Positions 1 to 6,107 are shown, counted from the first letter of the stretch. The stretch: 10,885 nucleotides of DNA from Nocardioides sp. (GCA_030452025.1 JAKDNC010000066.1:1-10885), one strand, 5' to 3'. Notes: a model not told the origin generated them from the sequence alone. Made by a program: numbers and translations.

Positions 1-255
1 GGCAACGCCGTGCTCCAGGCCTCCTTGGTCAGCCAGGTCGGCGCGCACCACTTCGAGCAGCCGGTTCACCCAGGGGGTGCCCTCCGCGTCGGCGCCGCCG
101 AGCCCAGCCAGGCGTAGCGTGGCGCGCTCGACGGAGACGGTGGTGTGCTTCTTGGTGATGTTCACGATCGGCCGACCGGCCTTGCGGGCCAGCGAGCGGG
201 CCTTGCGGATGGTGGCGGGGTCGAGGTCGAGCCGGCCGCGGGGTGTGGTGGCCAT
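1..255 (-). CDS. kamD: Lysine 5,6-aminomutase alpha subunit, N-terminal part (runs off the left edge)
   Basis: Only the first 85 codons are inside the window; the gene continues beyond base 1. The family's complete alpha subunit is roughly 500 residues, so this is the N-terminal cap, not a truncated gene. The enzyme, with the KamE subunit, uses adenosylcobalamin and PLP to move the terminal amino group of beta-lysine to C5, giving 3,5-diaminohexanoate. Recognition rests on the N-terminal pattern: an LDLDPATIRKAR start, then KKHTTVSVERATLRLAGL at about residues 36-53, which closely resembles the KHTTVTVERAVCRLLG stretch I recall from clostridial KamD. The ATG at 255-253 shares its A with the TGA of kdd (TGATG), so the two are translationally coupled, and kdd upstream fits the same pathway. 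The cobalamin- and PLP-binding parts are not visible. Confidence 0.87.
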   Translation of the reverse strand, partial: MATTPRGRLDLDPATIRKARSLARKAGRPIVNITKKHTTVSVERATLRLAGLGGADAEGTPWVNRLLEVVRADLADQGGLEHGVA

Positions 256-1289
256 CAGGGCCTCCCTTCGAAGAGTTCGCGGACGCCGGGGCGACTCCGC
301 AGCAGGTCGAGTGCCAGGGCAGCGTGACCGGGGGCGTAGCCGTTGCCGACCAGCATCGTGACGTCGGCCGCGAGGCCTTCGGCTCCGAGCGCCGCCCCGG
401 AGAAGGAGGTGGCCATGCTGAAGAAAATCACGGTGCCGCGGTCGGCGGTGGCCAAGATGGCGCCCCCCTCACATCCCGGGACGTCGACACAGACGACGGT
501 GATGTCTGCTGGTCCACCGGCCGACATGACGCATTGGCGCAGGGCGAGCGGGTCGCGGGCATCGGCGATGACGACTTCGTCCGCGAGACCGGCCTGCTTG
601 AGCCGAGCGGCCTCGGTCTCGGTGGGGACGACACCGATGGTCCGGCGTGCGCCGGCGTGTGCCGCGGCGGCCAGGGAGAGCGAGCCGGACTTTCCGCCGC
701 CGCCGATCACTGCGACGGTCGGGGCGGCGTACTCCCCCACCACCCGGCTGGTCAGGGCAGGTGCGCCACACACGTCCATCACGGCCAGGGCGAGTTCGTC
801 GGGAATATCGTCGGGCAGGACTGCGGCGATGGATCGCCCGAAGAGGATGGCGTAGCCGTTGGCGGGGACCTGCTCATGGGTGCCGTCCCACGTGGCGAGG
901 CCGTCCTCGATGACCAGCGGGGTGAGAGTCAGTGAGACCAGCGTGGCGATCCGTTGGCCGACCTCGAGACCAAGGGGCGAGTCGGGGCCGACCTCGTCGA
1001 CCACGCCAATGAGCATGCCGCCGGAGCCGGTCTCGGGATTCTGCATCTTCCCGCGCGTCGCGACGATGTCCAGAACGGCCTGGCGGATCGCGGCCGGGTC
1101 ACGGTCATGGGTCCGCTCCAGCTGACGGAAGGACGCCGCGTCCAGGTTGAGACGCTCGACGCGGACCCGGACCTCGTCGGGCCAGATCTCGCGTCGGGTG
1201 TCGAGGCGTTCGGCCGCCTGGGGCAGCACGACGCGCTCGTCAAGCACCCGGTGTACGCCGGTCGGGTCGCCGCTTTGCTCCAGTCTCAC
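255..1289 (-). CDS. kdd: L-erythro-3,5-diaminohexanoate dehydrogenase
   Basis: A 344-residue cytosolic NAD(P)-dependent dehydrogenase that oxidises 3,5-diaminohexanoate to 5-amino-3-oxohexanoate with release of ammonia, the third step of lysine breakdown through beta-lysine. Visible family marks are an N-terminal GVHRVLDERVVLPQAAERLD (residues 11-30), an LNLDAASFRQLE block near 47-58, NPETGSGGMLIG (84-95), and a glycine-rich nucleotide-binding loop VIGGGGKSG at 194-202 opening a Rossmann fold. Length suits the family (about 345). I chose the GTG at 1289-1287 because AGGAAGGA (1303-1296) lies six bases upstream and the conserved N-terminus begins soon after; the frame is open to 1586 without stop, but that extension crosses kamA and does not look like protein. 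It is the first gene of a minus-strand operon with kamD and is divergent from kamA. Function is recognised by family resemblance and by the adjoining kam genes. Confidence 0.9.
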   Translation of the reverse strand: MRLEQSGDPTGVHRVLDERVVLPQAAERLDTRREIWPDEVRVRVERLNLDAASFRQLERTHDRDPAAIRQAVLDIVATRGKMQNPETGSGGMLIGVVDEVGPDSPLGLEVGQRIATLVSLTLTPLVIEDGLATWDGTHEQVPANGYAILFGRSIAAVLPDDIPDELALAVMDVCGAPALTSRVVGEYAAPTVAVIGGGGKSGSLSLAAAAHAGARRTIGVVPTETEAARLKQAGLADEVVIADARDPLALRQCVMSAGGPADITVVCVDVPGCEGGAILATADRGTVIFFSMATSFSGAALGAEGLAADVTMLVGNGYAPGHAALALDLLRSRPGVRELFEGRP

Positions 1290-1295
1290 CAGTGG

Positions 1296-1303
1296 TCCTT
1301 CCT
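1296..1303 (-). promoter_or_regulatory. Ribosome binding site deciding the kdd start
   Basis: AGGAAGGA on the minus strand, six bases before the GTG at 1289. It is a strong Shine-Dalgarno match and supports the GTG over the longer open frame that reaches 1586. Confidence 0.7.
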
Positions 1304-1341
1304 GATATAACCAACACGACGGGAAATGTTGCGGCGATGCA

Positions 1342-1370
1342 TTGGACTCGCCGGACGTTCTGCACATACT
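1342..1370 (+). promoter_or_regulatory. Candidate kamA promoter in the divergent kdd/kamA gap
   Basis: TTGGAC (1342-1347) and CATACT (1365-1370) are separated by 17 bases, a normal spacing for a housekeeping sigma factor. Matches to consensus are partial (first three bases of the -35, four of six in the -10). Transcription would begin near 1377, giving a leader of about 70 bases before the kamA ATG. The 156-bp gap (1290-1445) is the only place a shared regulator of the divergent kdd-kamD and kamA units could bind; I see no clear operator palindrome in it and no convincing promoter for kdd. Confidence 0.35.
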
Positions 1371-1434
1371 CTGGCAGAGGTGGGTCGCGTCACACAACCG
1401 ACGCGCTCGCACTGTGCCCCGACGTTCACCAGAC

Positions 1435-1439
1435 AGGAG
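1435..1439 (+). promoter_or_regulatory. Ribosome binding site deciding the kamA start
   Basis: AGGAG lies six bases before the ATG at 1446. It favours that start over the in-frame ATG at 1326, which would add 40 residues lacking similarity to the family and would place the start upstream of the candidate promoter. Confidence 0.7.
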
Positions 1440-1445
1440 CCGACG

Positions 1446-2900
1446 ATGAGCATCGAGACCTCGATCGCATCCCTCACCGATCAGCCGTACCCCTATCAGC
1501 GTGTCGAGCTGGTCGAGCCCGACTGGACCCGGTTCCCGGGCTGGAAGGACGTGACCGCGGCAGAGTGGGAGTCCGTCCAGTGGCAACGATCACACTGCAT
1601 CAAGACTCTCAAGCAGATGCGCGAACTCCTCGGCGACCTGGTCGACGAGCGGTTCTACGAAGATCTCGAGCGGGACCAGGCTCAGCGCGCGACGATGTCG
1701 ATGCTGGTGCCGCCACAGATGATCAACACCATGGCGCCGCACGCCGAACCGGCCGGCCCCGGCTCGTTGACCGAGGCGTTCTACAACGACCCGGTGCGCC
1801 ACTACATGCTCCCGGTGTTCTCCGACCGGCGCACCGACTGGCCCTCACACCCGCACGCCACTCGGGACTCCCTGCACGAACAGGACATGTGGGTGGCCGA
1901 GGGACTCACCCACCGCTACCCCACCAAGGTCCTCGCCGAACTGCTTCCGACCTGCCCGCAGTACTGCGGCCACTGCACCCGGATGGACATCGTCGGCAAC
2001 TCGACACCGACGGTCTCCAAGCTCAAGTTCGCTGGCAAGCCGGTCGACCGGATCGACGCCATGATGGACTACCTGCGCCGCACGCCGTCCGTGCGCGACG
2101 TCGTGGTCTCCGGCGGCGACGTGGCCAACATGCCCTGGCCCCGACTGGAAGACTTCCTGACCCGCACGCTCGAGGTGGAGAACATCCGCGACATCCGTCT
2201 GGCCACGAAGGCGCTGATGGGCCTGCCGCAGCACTGGCTGCAGGACGAGGTCCGTGCCGGGATGGAGCGGGTGGCCACCATCGCCCGTCGCCGCGGCGTC
2301 TCCATCGCGATCCACACGCACGTCAACCATGCGAACTCCGTGACGCCCCTGGTGGCGAAGGCGTCCTCGGCGATGCTCGAGACCGGCATCCGCGACGTGC
2401 GCAACCAGGGGGTTCTGCTCGACGGTGTCAACGCCGATCCGCACGCCCTGCTCGACCTCTGCTTCCGCCTGCTCGACGGCGCGCAGATCATGCCGTACTA
2501 CTTCTACATGTGCGACATGATCCCGTACTCGGAGCACTGGCGGGTCTCGGTCGCCGACGCCCAGCGGCTGCAGCACCACATGATGGGCTACCTGCCCGGC
2601 TTCGCGACGCCGCGCATCGTGTGTGACGTGCCGTTCGTCGGAAAGCGCTGGGTGCATCAGCTCGCGGAGTACGACCAGATGCGCGGGATCTCGGGCTGGA
2701 CGAAGAACTACCGGACCTCGATCGAGACCGAGGACTCCGGTGCCCTTTCCCGGACTTATCAGTACTACGACCCGATCCACACCCTTCCCCCCGAGGGGCA
2801 GAAGTGGTGGGCCGAGCACTCCGACCTTGACGAGTCCTCGCTGAAGGCGGCCGAGATGGCCGAGGCATCCCGGCGTACGGCGGCGCTCCAGGCCTACTGA
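1446..2900 (+). CDS. kamA: Lysine 2,3-aminomutase family radical SAM enzyme
   Basis: A 484-residue KamA-type enzyme, expected to convert L-lysine to beta-lysine using S-adenosylmethionine, a [4Fe-4S] cluster and PLP. The radical SAM motif CPQYCGHC gives cysteines 170, 174 and 177 in the CxxxCxxC spacing typical of aminomutases. VVSGGDVANMP (220-230) is the glycine-rich SAM-contacting strand, and YYFYMCDMIPYSEHWR (351-366) matches the family's YYxYxCDxxxxxEHxR block. The PLP lysine is most likely K400 in CDVPFVGKRW, which replaces the DAPGGGGKTP of the clostridial enzyme. After GVN, the clostridial D-C-P-H becomes A-D-P-H (330-333), near the residues that hold the substrate's side-chain amine. 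The C-terminal zinc-binding cysteines of clostridial KAM are absent. Divergent kdd and kamD support lysine as substrate, but a different amino acid cannot be excluded from sequence alone. An atypical actinobacterial branch is the likely explanation. Confidence 0.85.
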   Translation: MSIETSIASLTDQPYPYQRVELVEPDWTRFPGWKDVTAAEWESVQWQRSHCIKTLKQMRELLGDLVDERFYEDLERDQAQRATMSMLVPPQMINTMAPHAEPAGPGSLTEAFYNDPVRHYMLPVFSDRRTDWPSHPHATRDSLHEQDMWVAEGLTHRYPTKVLAELLPTCPQYCGHCTRMDIVGNSTPTVSKLKFAGKPVDRIDAMMDYLRRTPSVRDVVVSGGDVANMPWPRLEDFLTRTLEVENIRDIRLATKALMGLPQHWLQDEVRAGMERVATIARRRGVSIAIHTHVNHANSVTPLVAKASSAMLETGIRDVRNQGVLLDGVNADPHALLDLCFRLLDGAQIMPYYFYMCDMIPYSEHWRVSVADAQRLQHHMMGYLPGFATPRIVCDVPFVGKRWVHQLAEYDQMRGISGWTKNYRTSIETEDSGALSRTYQYYDPIHTLPPEGQKWWAEHSDLDESSLKAAEMAEASRRTAALQAY

Positions 2901-3138
2901 GTTGGCGGGCCTTGGATGCCGGTTTCCCCGCCTACCCGGGGATCCCGGCACTTCCCCGTTGAAACTCCGGCCGGGAAGTGCCGGGATCGGCCGGGAAGTC
3001 GCTCGCTGACCAAGTGACCCCGACCGATTGGCAGGGACCGGACCGGTTACCGTCCACAGCAGCGGAAACGGGCCCGGTCTTCCCCAGGATGGCTCCGACT
3101 CTCCGCTGACCGACGGCCTGCGACCGCAGGCTGGGCTC
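2901..3138. other. Longest intergenic stretch (238 bp)
   Basis: It holds repeat copy 1 (2919-2984) with its extended stem to 2988 and the extra GGCCGGGAAGT at 2989-2999. From 3000 to 3138 I see no gene; a TAnnnT hexamer TACCGT (3048-3053) could be a -10 for the AbiEi-like gene but has no properly spaced -35. An in-frame extension of the downstream gene to 3028 cannot be fully ruled out. Confidence 0.5.
2919..2984 (-). repeat. 66-bp double-hairpin repeat, copy 1 (reverse orientation)
   Basis: First of three copies in this window. Read on the minus strand it starts CCGGCACTTCCC, has a 16-base loop, closes with GGGAAGTGCCGG, then carries a second small hairpin TCCCCG-GGTAGG-CGGGGA and ends CCGG. 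The large stem is perfect and in this copy extends outward to 16 bp (2941-2956 with 2973-2988), overlapping the small stem by two bases. An extra GGCCGGGAAGT (2989-2999) repeats the segment at 2969-2979. It begins 18 bases after the kamA stop, so it could act as a transcription terminator or 3'-end stabiliser, but no T-tract follows. Confidence 0.85.
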
Positions 3139-4095
3139 ATGACTGATCCGCTACGACGAATCTGTGCTGAGCAGGGAGTCTTCCTGCGCCGTGAAGCACT
3201 CACCTTCGGCTATGACGACAAGGCCATCTCACGGGCTTGTCGCGACGGCGTCTTCCATCGTGTGCGACACGGGGCCTACGCCTTCGCGGACGATTGGCGG
3301 AGCCTCAACGGTCGGCAGCGGCATCGTGTCACCGCGCGCGCCGTCCTACGCGCCGCGCGTGTGCCGATCCTGCTCTCGCACGTCACGGCGGCTCTCGAGT
3401 ACGGCGCACCATTGTGGGATTTTCCTCTCGAGGAAGTGCACACGACGCAGCTCTGGGGCGGTGCAGGGCGGAGGGAGGCGGGGATCAGGCACCACCAAGG
3501 AAGGTTGCTGCCCGGGGACCGGACGGAGTTGGGCGGGCTGCCGGTGACCTCGGCCGCTCGCACTGCGGTGGACTTGGTCTCGATTGCCGACATCGAGCAT
3601 GCACTCGTGCCCATCAACGCCATGCTGCACGAGGGACTTCTGAGCGTCCGCGACTTCGAGGCGCGGCTCAAGCAGGTCTCTCGTTGGCCTCACACCCTCG
3701 GATCGCACCTCGTCCTCAAGCTCATCAACCCCCATTGCGAGTCGGTGGGCGAGACGAGATCGGACTACTTCTTTTGGGCCCAGGGGCTGCCGCGTCCGGA
3801 GCCGCAGGTGGAGATATTCGACCGGAGCGGGGCGTTCGTCGCCCGGGTCGACTTCGCTTGGCGCGGACACAAGGTCTTCCTTGAGTTCGACGGCCGCATC
3901 AAGTACCAGAAGCTTCTCAAGCCGGGTGAAGATCCAAGCGATGTCGTGATCCGCGAGAAGCGTCGCGAAGAGCAGGTGTGTGAGCTGACCGGATGGCGCT
4001 GCATCCGGATCACGTGGTCCGACCTTGCACGGCCCGAGCGGTTGGCCACTCGGATTCGCGCCATGCTCGCCGGCGGCCCGTCGTACGCAGCCTGA
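3139..4095 (+). CDS. Orphan AbiEi-antitoxin-like protein with C-terminal DUF559/VSR-type nuclease fold
   Basis: A 318-residue protein of a type common in actinobacteria. The N-terminal part (about 1-55) looks like the winged-helix domain of AbiEi antitoxins: a short helix, DDKAISRACRDGVFHRVRHGAYAF, where a recognition helix is followed by the wing. The middle resembles the AbiEi body, including LLSHVTAALEYGAPLWDF (78-95) and VTSAARTAVDL (136-146). The C-terminal third resembles DUF559 in the PD-(D/E)xK superfamily: E205 in SVGETRSD, D238 in ARVDFAW, E249 and D251 in FLEFDGRIKY, with basic residues downstream. No AbiEii toxin gene adjoins it, so a toxin-antitoxin role is not shown; DNA binding or cleavage is inferred. 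The ATG at 3139 is preceded by a weak GCAGG; an in-frame start at 3028 is less likely. By eye it uses more A/T-ending codons than its neighbours, and repeat copies flank it, hinting at later acquisition. Confidence 0.75.
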   Translation: MTDPLRRICAEQGVFLRREALTFGYDDKAISRACRDGVFHRVRHGAYAFADDWRSLNGRQRHRVTARAVLRAARVPILLSHVTAALEYGAPLWDFPLEEVHTTQLWGGAGRREAGIRHHQGRLLPGDRTELGGLPVTSAARTAVDLVSIADIEHALVPINAMLHEGLLSVRDFEARLKQVSRWPHTLGSHLVLKLINPHCESVGETRSDYFFWAQGLPRPEPQVEIFDRSGAFVARVDFAWRGHKVFLEFDGRIKYQKLLKPGEDPSDVVIREKRREEQVCELTGWRCIRITWSDLARPERLATRIRAMLAGGPSYAA

Positions 4096-4136
4096 GTCCT
4101 GAGGAGCAGCTGGAAGCACTGACTCCCCGGCCGAGG

Positions 4137-4202
4137 CCGGCACTTCCCGGCCGATGTTCCCGCCGGGGAGTGCCGGTTTCCCCGGGTAGGCGGGGAATCC
4201 GC
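4137..4202 (+). repeat. 66-bp double-hairpin repeat, copy 2
   Basis: Same length and layout as the other copies. Arms CCGGCACTTCCC (4137-4148) and GGGGAGTGCCGG (4165-4176) pair fully if one G-U is allowed, around a 16-base loop; the second hairpin is TTCCCCG (4178-4184) with CGGGGAA (4191-4197) and the loop GGTAGG. It lies between the stops of the convergent AbiEi-like and Lrp-like genes, where it could serve as a two-way terminator. Of the 66 positions, 43-61 are identical in all three copies. Confidence 0.85.
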
Positions 4203-4229
4203 GCAGTACTACCTCAGAGCACTCGGAAG

Positions 4230-4667
4230 TCAGGTTGTCGGCCGGTTCTCGTACGGCGTGGAGAGCACCACCGTCGTCCGTGACGACACGTTCGCCACCG
4301 CTCGGATCCGGGCCAGGAGATCCTCGAGGTCGCCGGGCGTGGCGACCCGTACCTTGAGGATGTAGGACTCGTCCCCCGCCACCGACCAGCAGGACTCGAT
4401 CTCGCTGATCGGGGCCAGCCGGTCGGGGTAATCGTCCGGTTGGGAGGGGTCGATCGGGGTGATCGAGAGAAAGGCGGTCAACGGCTGACCGGTCTGCTCG
4501 TGGTCGATGGTCGCGCCGTACCCCTTGATCAGGCCCTTGGCCTCAAGCCGTTTGACGCGTTGGTGCACCGCGGAGGTGGATAGGCCGGTGGCCTTGCCAA
4601 GGTCCGTGTAGGACATCCGGCCGTCGGTCGCCAGCAGGGTCAGGATGAGGCGGTCTGTGTCTTCCAC
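4230..4667 (-). CDS. Lrp/AsnC-family transcriptional regulator
   Basis: A 145-residue regulator of the feast/famine family, which binds DNA as dimers or octamers and usually senses an amino acid. The N-terminal helix-turn-helix covers about 1-55: DTDRLILTLLATDGRMSYTDLG, then recognition helix STSAVHQRVKRLEAKGLI (30-47). The RAM ligand-binding domain follows (about 62-140), with VAGDESYILKVRV at 96-108, the usual G-D-x-D/S-Y-x-L-x-V ligand-loop pattern. The start is a GTG at 4667 with no Shine-Dalgarno sequence; a TAnnnT element six bases upstream suggests a leaderless message. The family's usual N-terminal MDxTDRxIL fits this start exactly. It is divergent from the exonuclease gene with only 47 bp between. 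Its ligand is unknown; regulation of the nearby lysine genes is possible but is only inference from proximity and family habits. Confidence 0.9.
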   Translation of the reverse strand: MEDTDRLILTLLATDGRMSYTDLGKATGLSTSAVHQRVKRLEAKGLIKGYGATIDHEQTGQPLTAFLSITPIDPSQPDDYPDRLAPISEIESCWSVAGDESYILKVRVATPGDLEDLLARIRAVANVSSRTTVVLSTPYENRPTT

Positions 4668-4673
4668 CCGGGC

Positions 4674-4679
4674 AGCGTA
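4674..4679 (-). promoter_or_regulatory. Candidate -10 element for leaderless Lrp-like mRNA
   Basis: TACGCT on the minus strand fits the actinobacterial TAnnnT -10 pattern and ends exactly six bases before the GTG at 4667, the spacing that puts the transcription start on the first base of the start codon. No convincing -35 is seen and no ribosome binding site precedes the gene, which agrees with leaderless expression. A six-base loose pattern can occur by chance. Confidence 0.35.
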
Positions 4680-4714
4680 GCGAAGTCCGTATCCACAACT
4701 GAGAGACTGCCTCC

Positions 4715-5641
4715 GTGACCCAGCGACTGATGCTTCTCGACACTGCTTCCCTCTACTTCCGGGCCTTCTTCGGCGTGCCGGACTCGATGCGGGCCCCTGA
4801 CGGCACGCCGATCAATGCCGTGCGTGGACTGATGGACTTCATCTCTCGGCTGGTCACCGAGTACGAGCCCACACATCTGGCCTGCTGCTGGGACAACGAC
4901 TGGCGACCTCAATGGCGAGTCGACCTGCTCCCCACCTACAAGGCGCACCGCGTCGTGGAGGAGGTCGCCGGAACTGCACCCGATGTCGAGGAAGTCCCGG
5001 ACCCGCTGGGAGTGCAGATCCCGATCATCCTCGACGTCCTGGACGCCTACGGCATCACCGTCGTCGGAGCCGAAGAGATGGAGGCCGACGACGTGATCGG
5101 CACCCTGGCCACGAACGCCGGGATGCCCGTCGACGTCGTCACCGGGGACCGTGACCTGTTCCAGCTGGTCGACGACGAGGCCCAGGTGCGCATCCTCTAC
5201 ACGGCCCGCGGGGTCGGCAGACACGAGCGCGTCGACAACGCCTGGGTGCGCACCAAGTACGCCGTCGAGGCGAACCAGTACGCCGACTTCGCCACACTGC
5301 GCGGGGACGCCTCGGACGGACTTCCCGGCGTGGCCGGCATCGGGGACAAGACCGCGGCCACGTTGCTCGGCCGTTTTCCCGACATCGAGGCCATCGTGGC
5401 CGCCGCCCACGATCCCGACTCCGACATGGGGCCCGGCCCGCGCGGCAAGATCAAGGCCGCCGCGGACTACTTGGCCGTCGCACCGACCGTGGTCGCCGTA
5501 CGCCGTGACCTCGACCTCGGCGAGCCCGATCTCACGCGGCCCCGGACCCCGGCCGACCAGGACAAGGTGGTCGCGCTGGACCAGCAGTGGGGGCTCTCCT
5601 CGAGCGCGGTGCGGCTGGTCGAGGCGCTCGGCGTAGGTTGA
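4715..5641 (+). CDS. Stand-alone 5'-3' exonuclease (PolA N-domain/FEN family)
   Basis: A 308-residue nuclease equivalent to the 5'-nuclease domain of DNA polymerase I but without polymerase domains; such proteins remove flaps or RNA primers during replication and repair. Metal-binding acidic residues are in place: D9 in LLDTASLYFRAFFG, E123/D125/D126 in EMEADDVIG, D145 and D147 in TGDRDLFQL, and D198 and D201 in RGDASDGLPG. The arch region carries TYKAHR (74-79), and GVAGIGDKTAATLLG (205-219) is the helix-3-turn-helix that grips DNA. The GTG at 4715 gives the family's N-terminus just before the first strand; a GAGAG nine bases upstream is a weak ribosome site. Five bases separate its stop from the DUF3054 gene, so the two form an operon. 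M. tuberculosis carries a comparable gene (Rv2090) near helY, so this is ordinary core machinery. Confidence 0.92.
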   Translation: MTQRLMLLDTASLYFRAFFGVPDSMRAPDGTPINAVRGLMDFISRLVTEYEPTHLACCWDNDWRPQWRVDLLPTYKAHRVVEEVAGTAPDVEEVPDPLGVQIPIILDVLDAYGITVVGAEEMEADDVIGTLATNAGMPVDVVTGDRDLFQLVDDEAQVRILYTARGVGRHERVDNAWVRTKYAVEANQYADFATLRGDASDGLPGVAGIGDKTAATLLGRFPDIEAIVAAAHDPDSDMGPGPRGKIKAAADYLAVAPTVVAVRRDLDLGEPDLTRPRTPADQDKVVALDQQWGLSSSAVRLVEALGVG

Positions 5642-5646
5642 TTCCC

Positions 5647-6012
5647 ATGTCACGGCGCACAACCCTGGCCCTGGTGGCCGACGCACTCCTGATCATCATC
5701 TTCGCCTCGATCGGCCGAGCTGAGCACGAGAGAGGCAACGCTGTCGTAGGTGCGCTCTCCACAGCTTGGCCGTTCCTGGTCGGTGCGGGCATCGGCTGGT
5801 TGCTCGTCACTCGGCTGGGGCGTCGGCTGCCGGTGGAGATGGGCCCCGGGATCACGGTGTGGTTCTGCACGGTCTTCCTCGGCATGGTGCTGCGCCGGAT
5901 CGCTGGTGACGGCACGGCGTTCTCGTTCGTCATCGTGGCCAGCATCGTGCTCGCGATCTTCCTGCTCGGCTGGCGGGCCGGCTACGCCTGGTGGGTGCGG
6001 CCGAGGAGATGA
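5647..6012 (+). CDS. DUF3054 small membrane protein
   Basis: A 121-residue integral membrane protein with four predicted hydrophobic segments at about 6-22, 37-55, 69-83 and 92-109, and basic ends. Features typical of DUF3054 are the first-helix ADALLIIIFASIGR (11-24), TAWPFLVGAGIGWLL (39-53), the segment ITVWFCTVFLGMVLRR (69-84) and LLGWRAGYAWW near the C-terminus. No biochemical role is established for the family that I know of. The ATG at 5647 lies five bases after the exonuclease stop, and upstream in-frame codons back to 5587 lie inside the exonuclease gene, so they are not used. Co-transcription with the exonuclease is likely, but no functional link is evident. It converges on helY, with repeat copy 3 between them. 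Confidence 0.85.
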   Translation: MSRRTTLALVADALLIIIFASIGRAEHERGNAVVGALSTAWPFLVGAGIGWLLVTRLGRRLPVEMGPGITVWFCTVFLGMVLRRIAGDGTAFSFVIVASIVLAIFLLGWRAGYAWWVRPRR

Positions 6013-6035
6013 TCGGTCCCACTTGCCGACCGAAA

Positions 6036-6101
6036 CCGGCACCTACCGGCTGATGTTTCCCCCGGGAGGTGCCGGAATCCCCGGGTAGGCGGGGAAACCG
6101 G
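6036..6101 (+). repeat. 66-bp double-hairpin repeat, copy 3
   Basis: Arms CCGGCACCTACC (6036-6047) and GGGAGGTGCCGG (6064-6075) close a 16-base loop. Relative to copy 1, one T-A pair has become C-G by changes on both sides, which is evidence for selection on pairing or for inverted-repeat processing; one A-G mismatch is present. The second hairpin TCCCCG (6078-6083) / CGGGGA (6090-6095) has the same GGTAGG loop. GAAACCGG occurs at both edges (6032-6039 and 6094-6101). It separates the convergent DUF3054 and helY stops. Confidence 0.85.
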
Positions 6102-6107
6102 GATCGC

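Noticed and set aside
243..935. 230-codon plus-strand frame opposite kdd
   Set aside because: Shadow of kdd; glycine/aspartate-rich without recognisable fold.
1292..2626. 444-codon plus-strand frame overlapping kamA in another frame
   Set aside because: Rich in R, H, A and P with no domain pattern; the kamA frame carries all motifs.
1845..3203. 452-codon minus-strand open frame opposite kamA
   Set aside because: Antisense to a clear radical SAM enzyme and also runs through repeat copy 1; composition is that of a shadow frame.
3346..4143. 265-codon minus-strand frame opposite the AbiEi-like gene, considered as a toxin partner
   Set aside because: It lies fully antisense to the AbiEi-like gene, ends inside repeat copy 2 at its start side, and shows no AbiEii nucleotidyltransferase motif.
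2919..6101. Repeat copies as a CRISPR array
   Set aside because: Only three copies, spaced by about 1.2 and 1.9 kb, in mixed orientation and separated by genes; no cas genes.
6032..6101. GAAACCGG at both edges of repeat copy 3 as a target-site duplication
   Set aside because: The right-hand occurrence is part of the repeat's own conserved end, and the other copies lack a flanking duplication, so it is probably coincidence.
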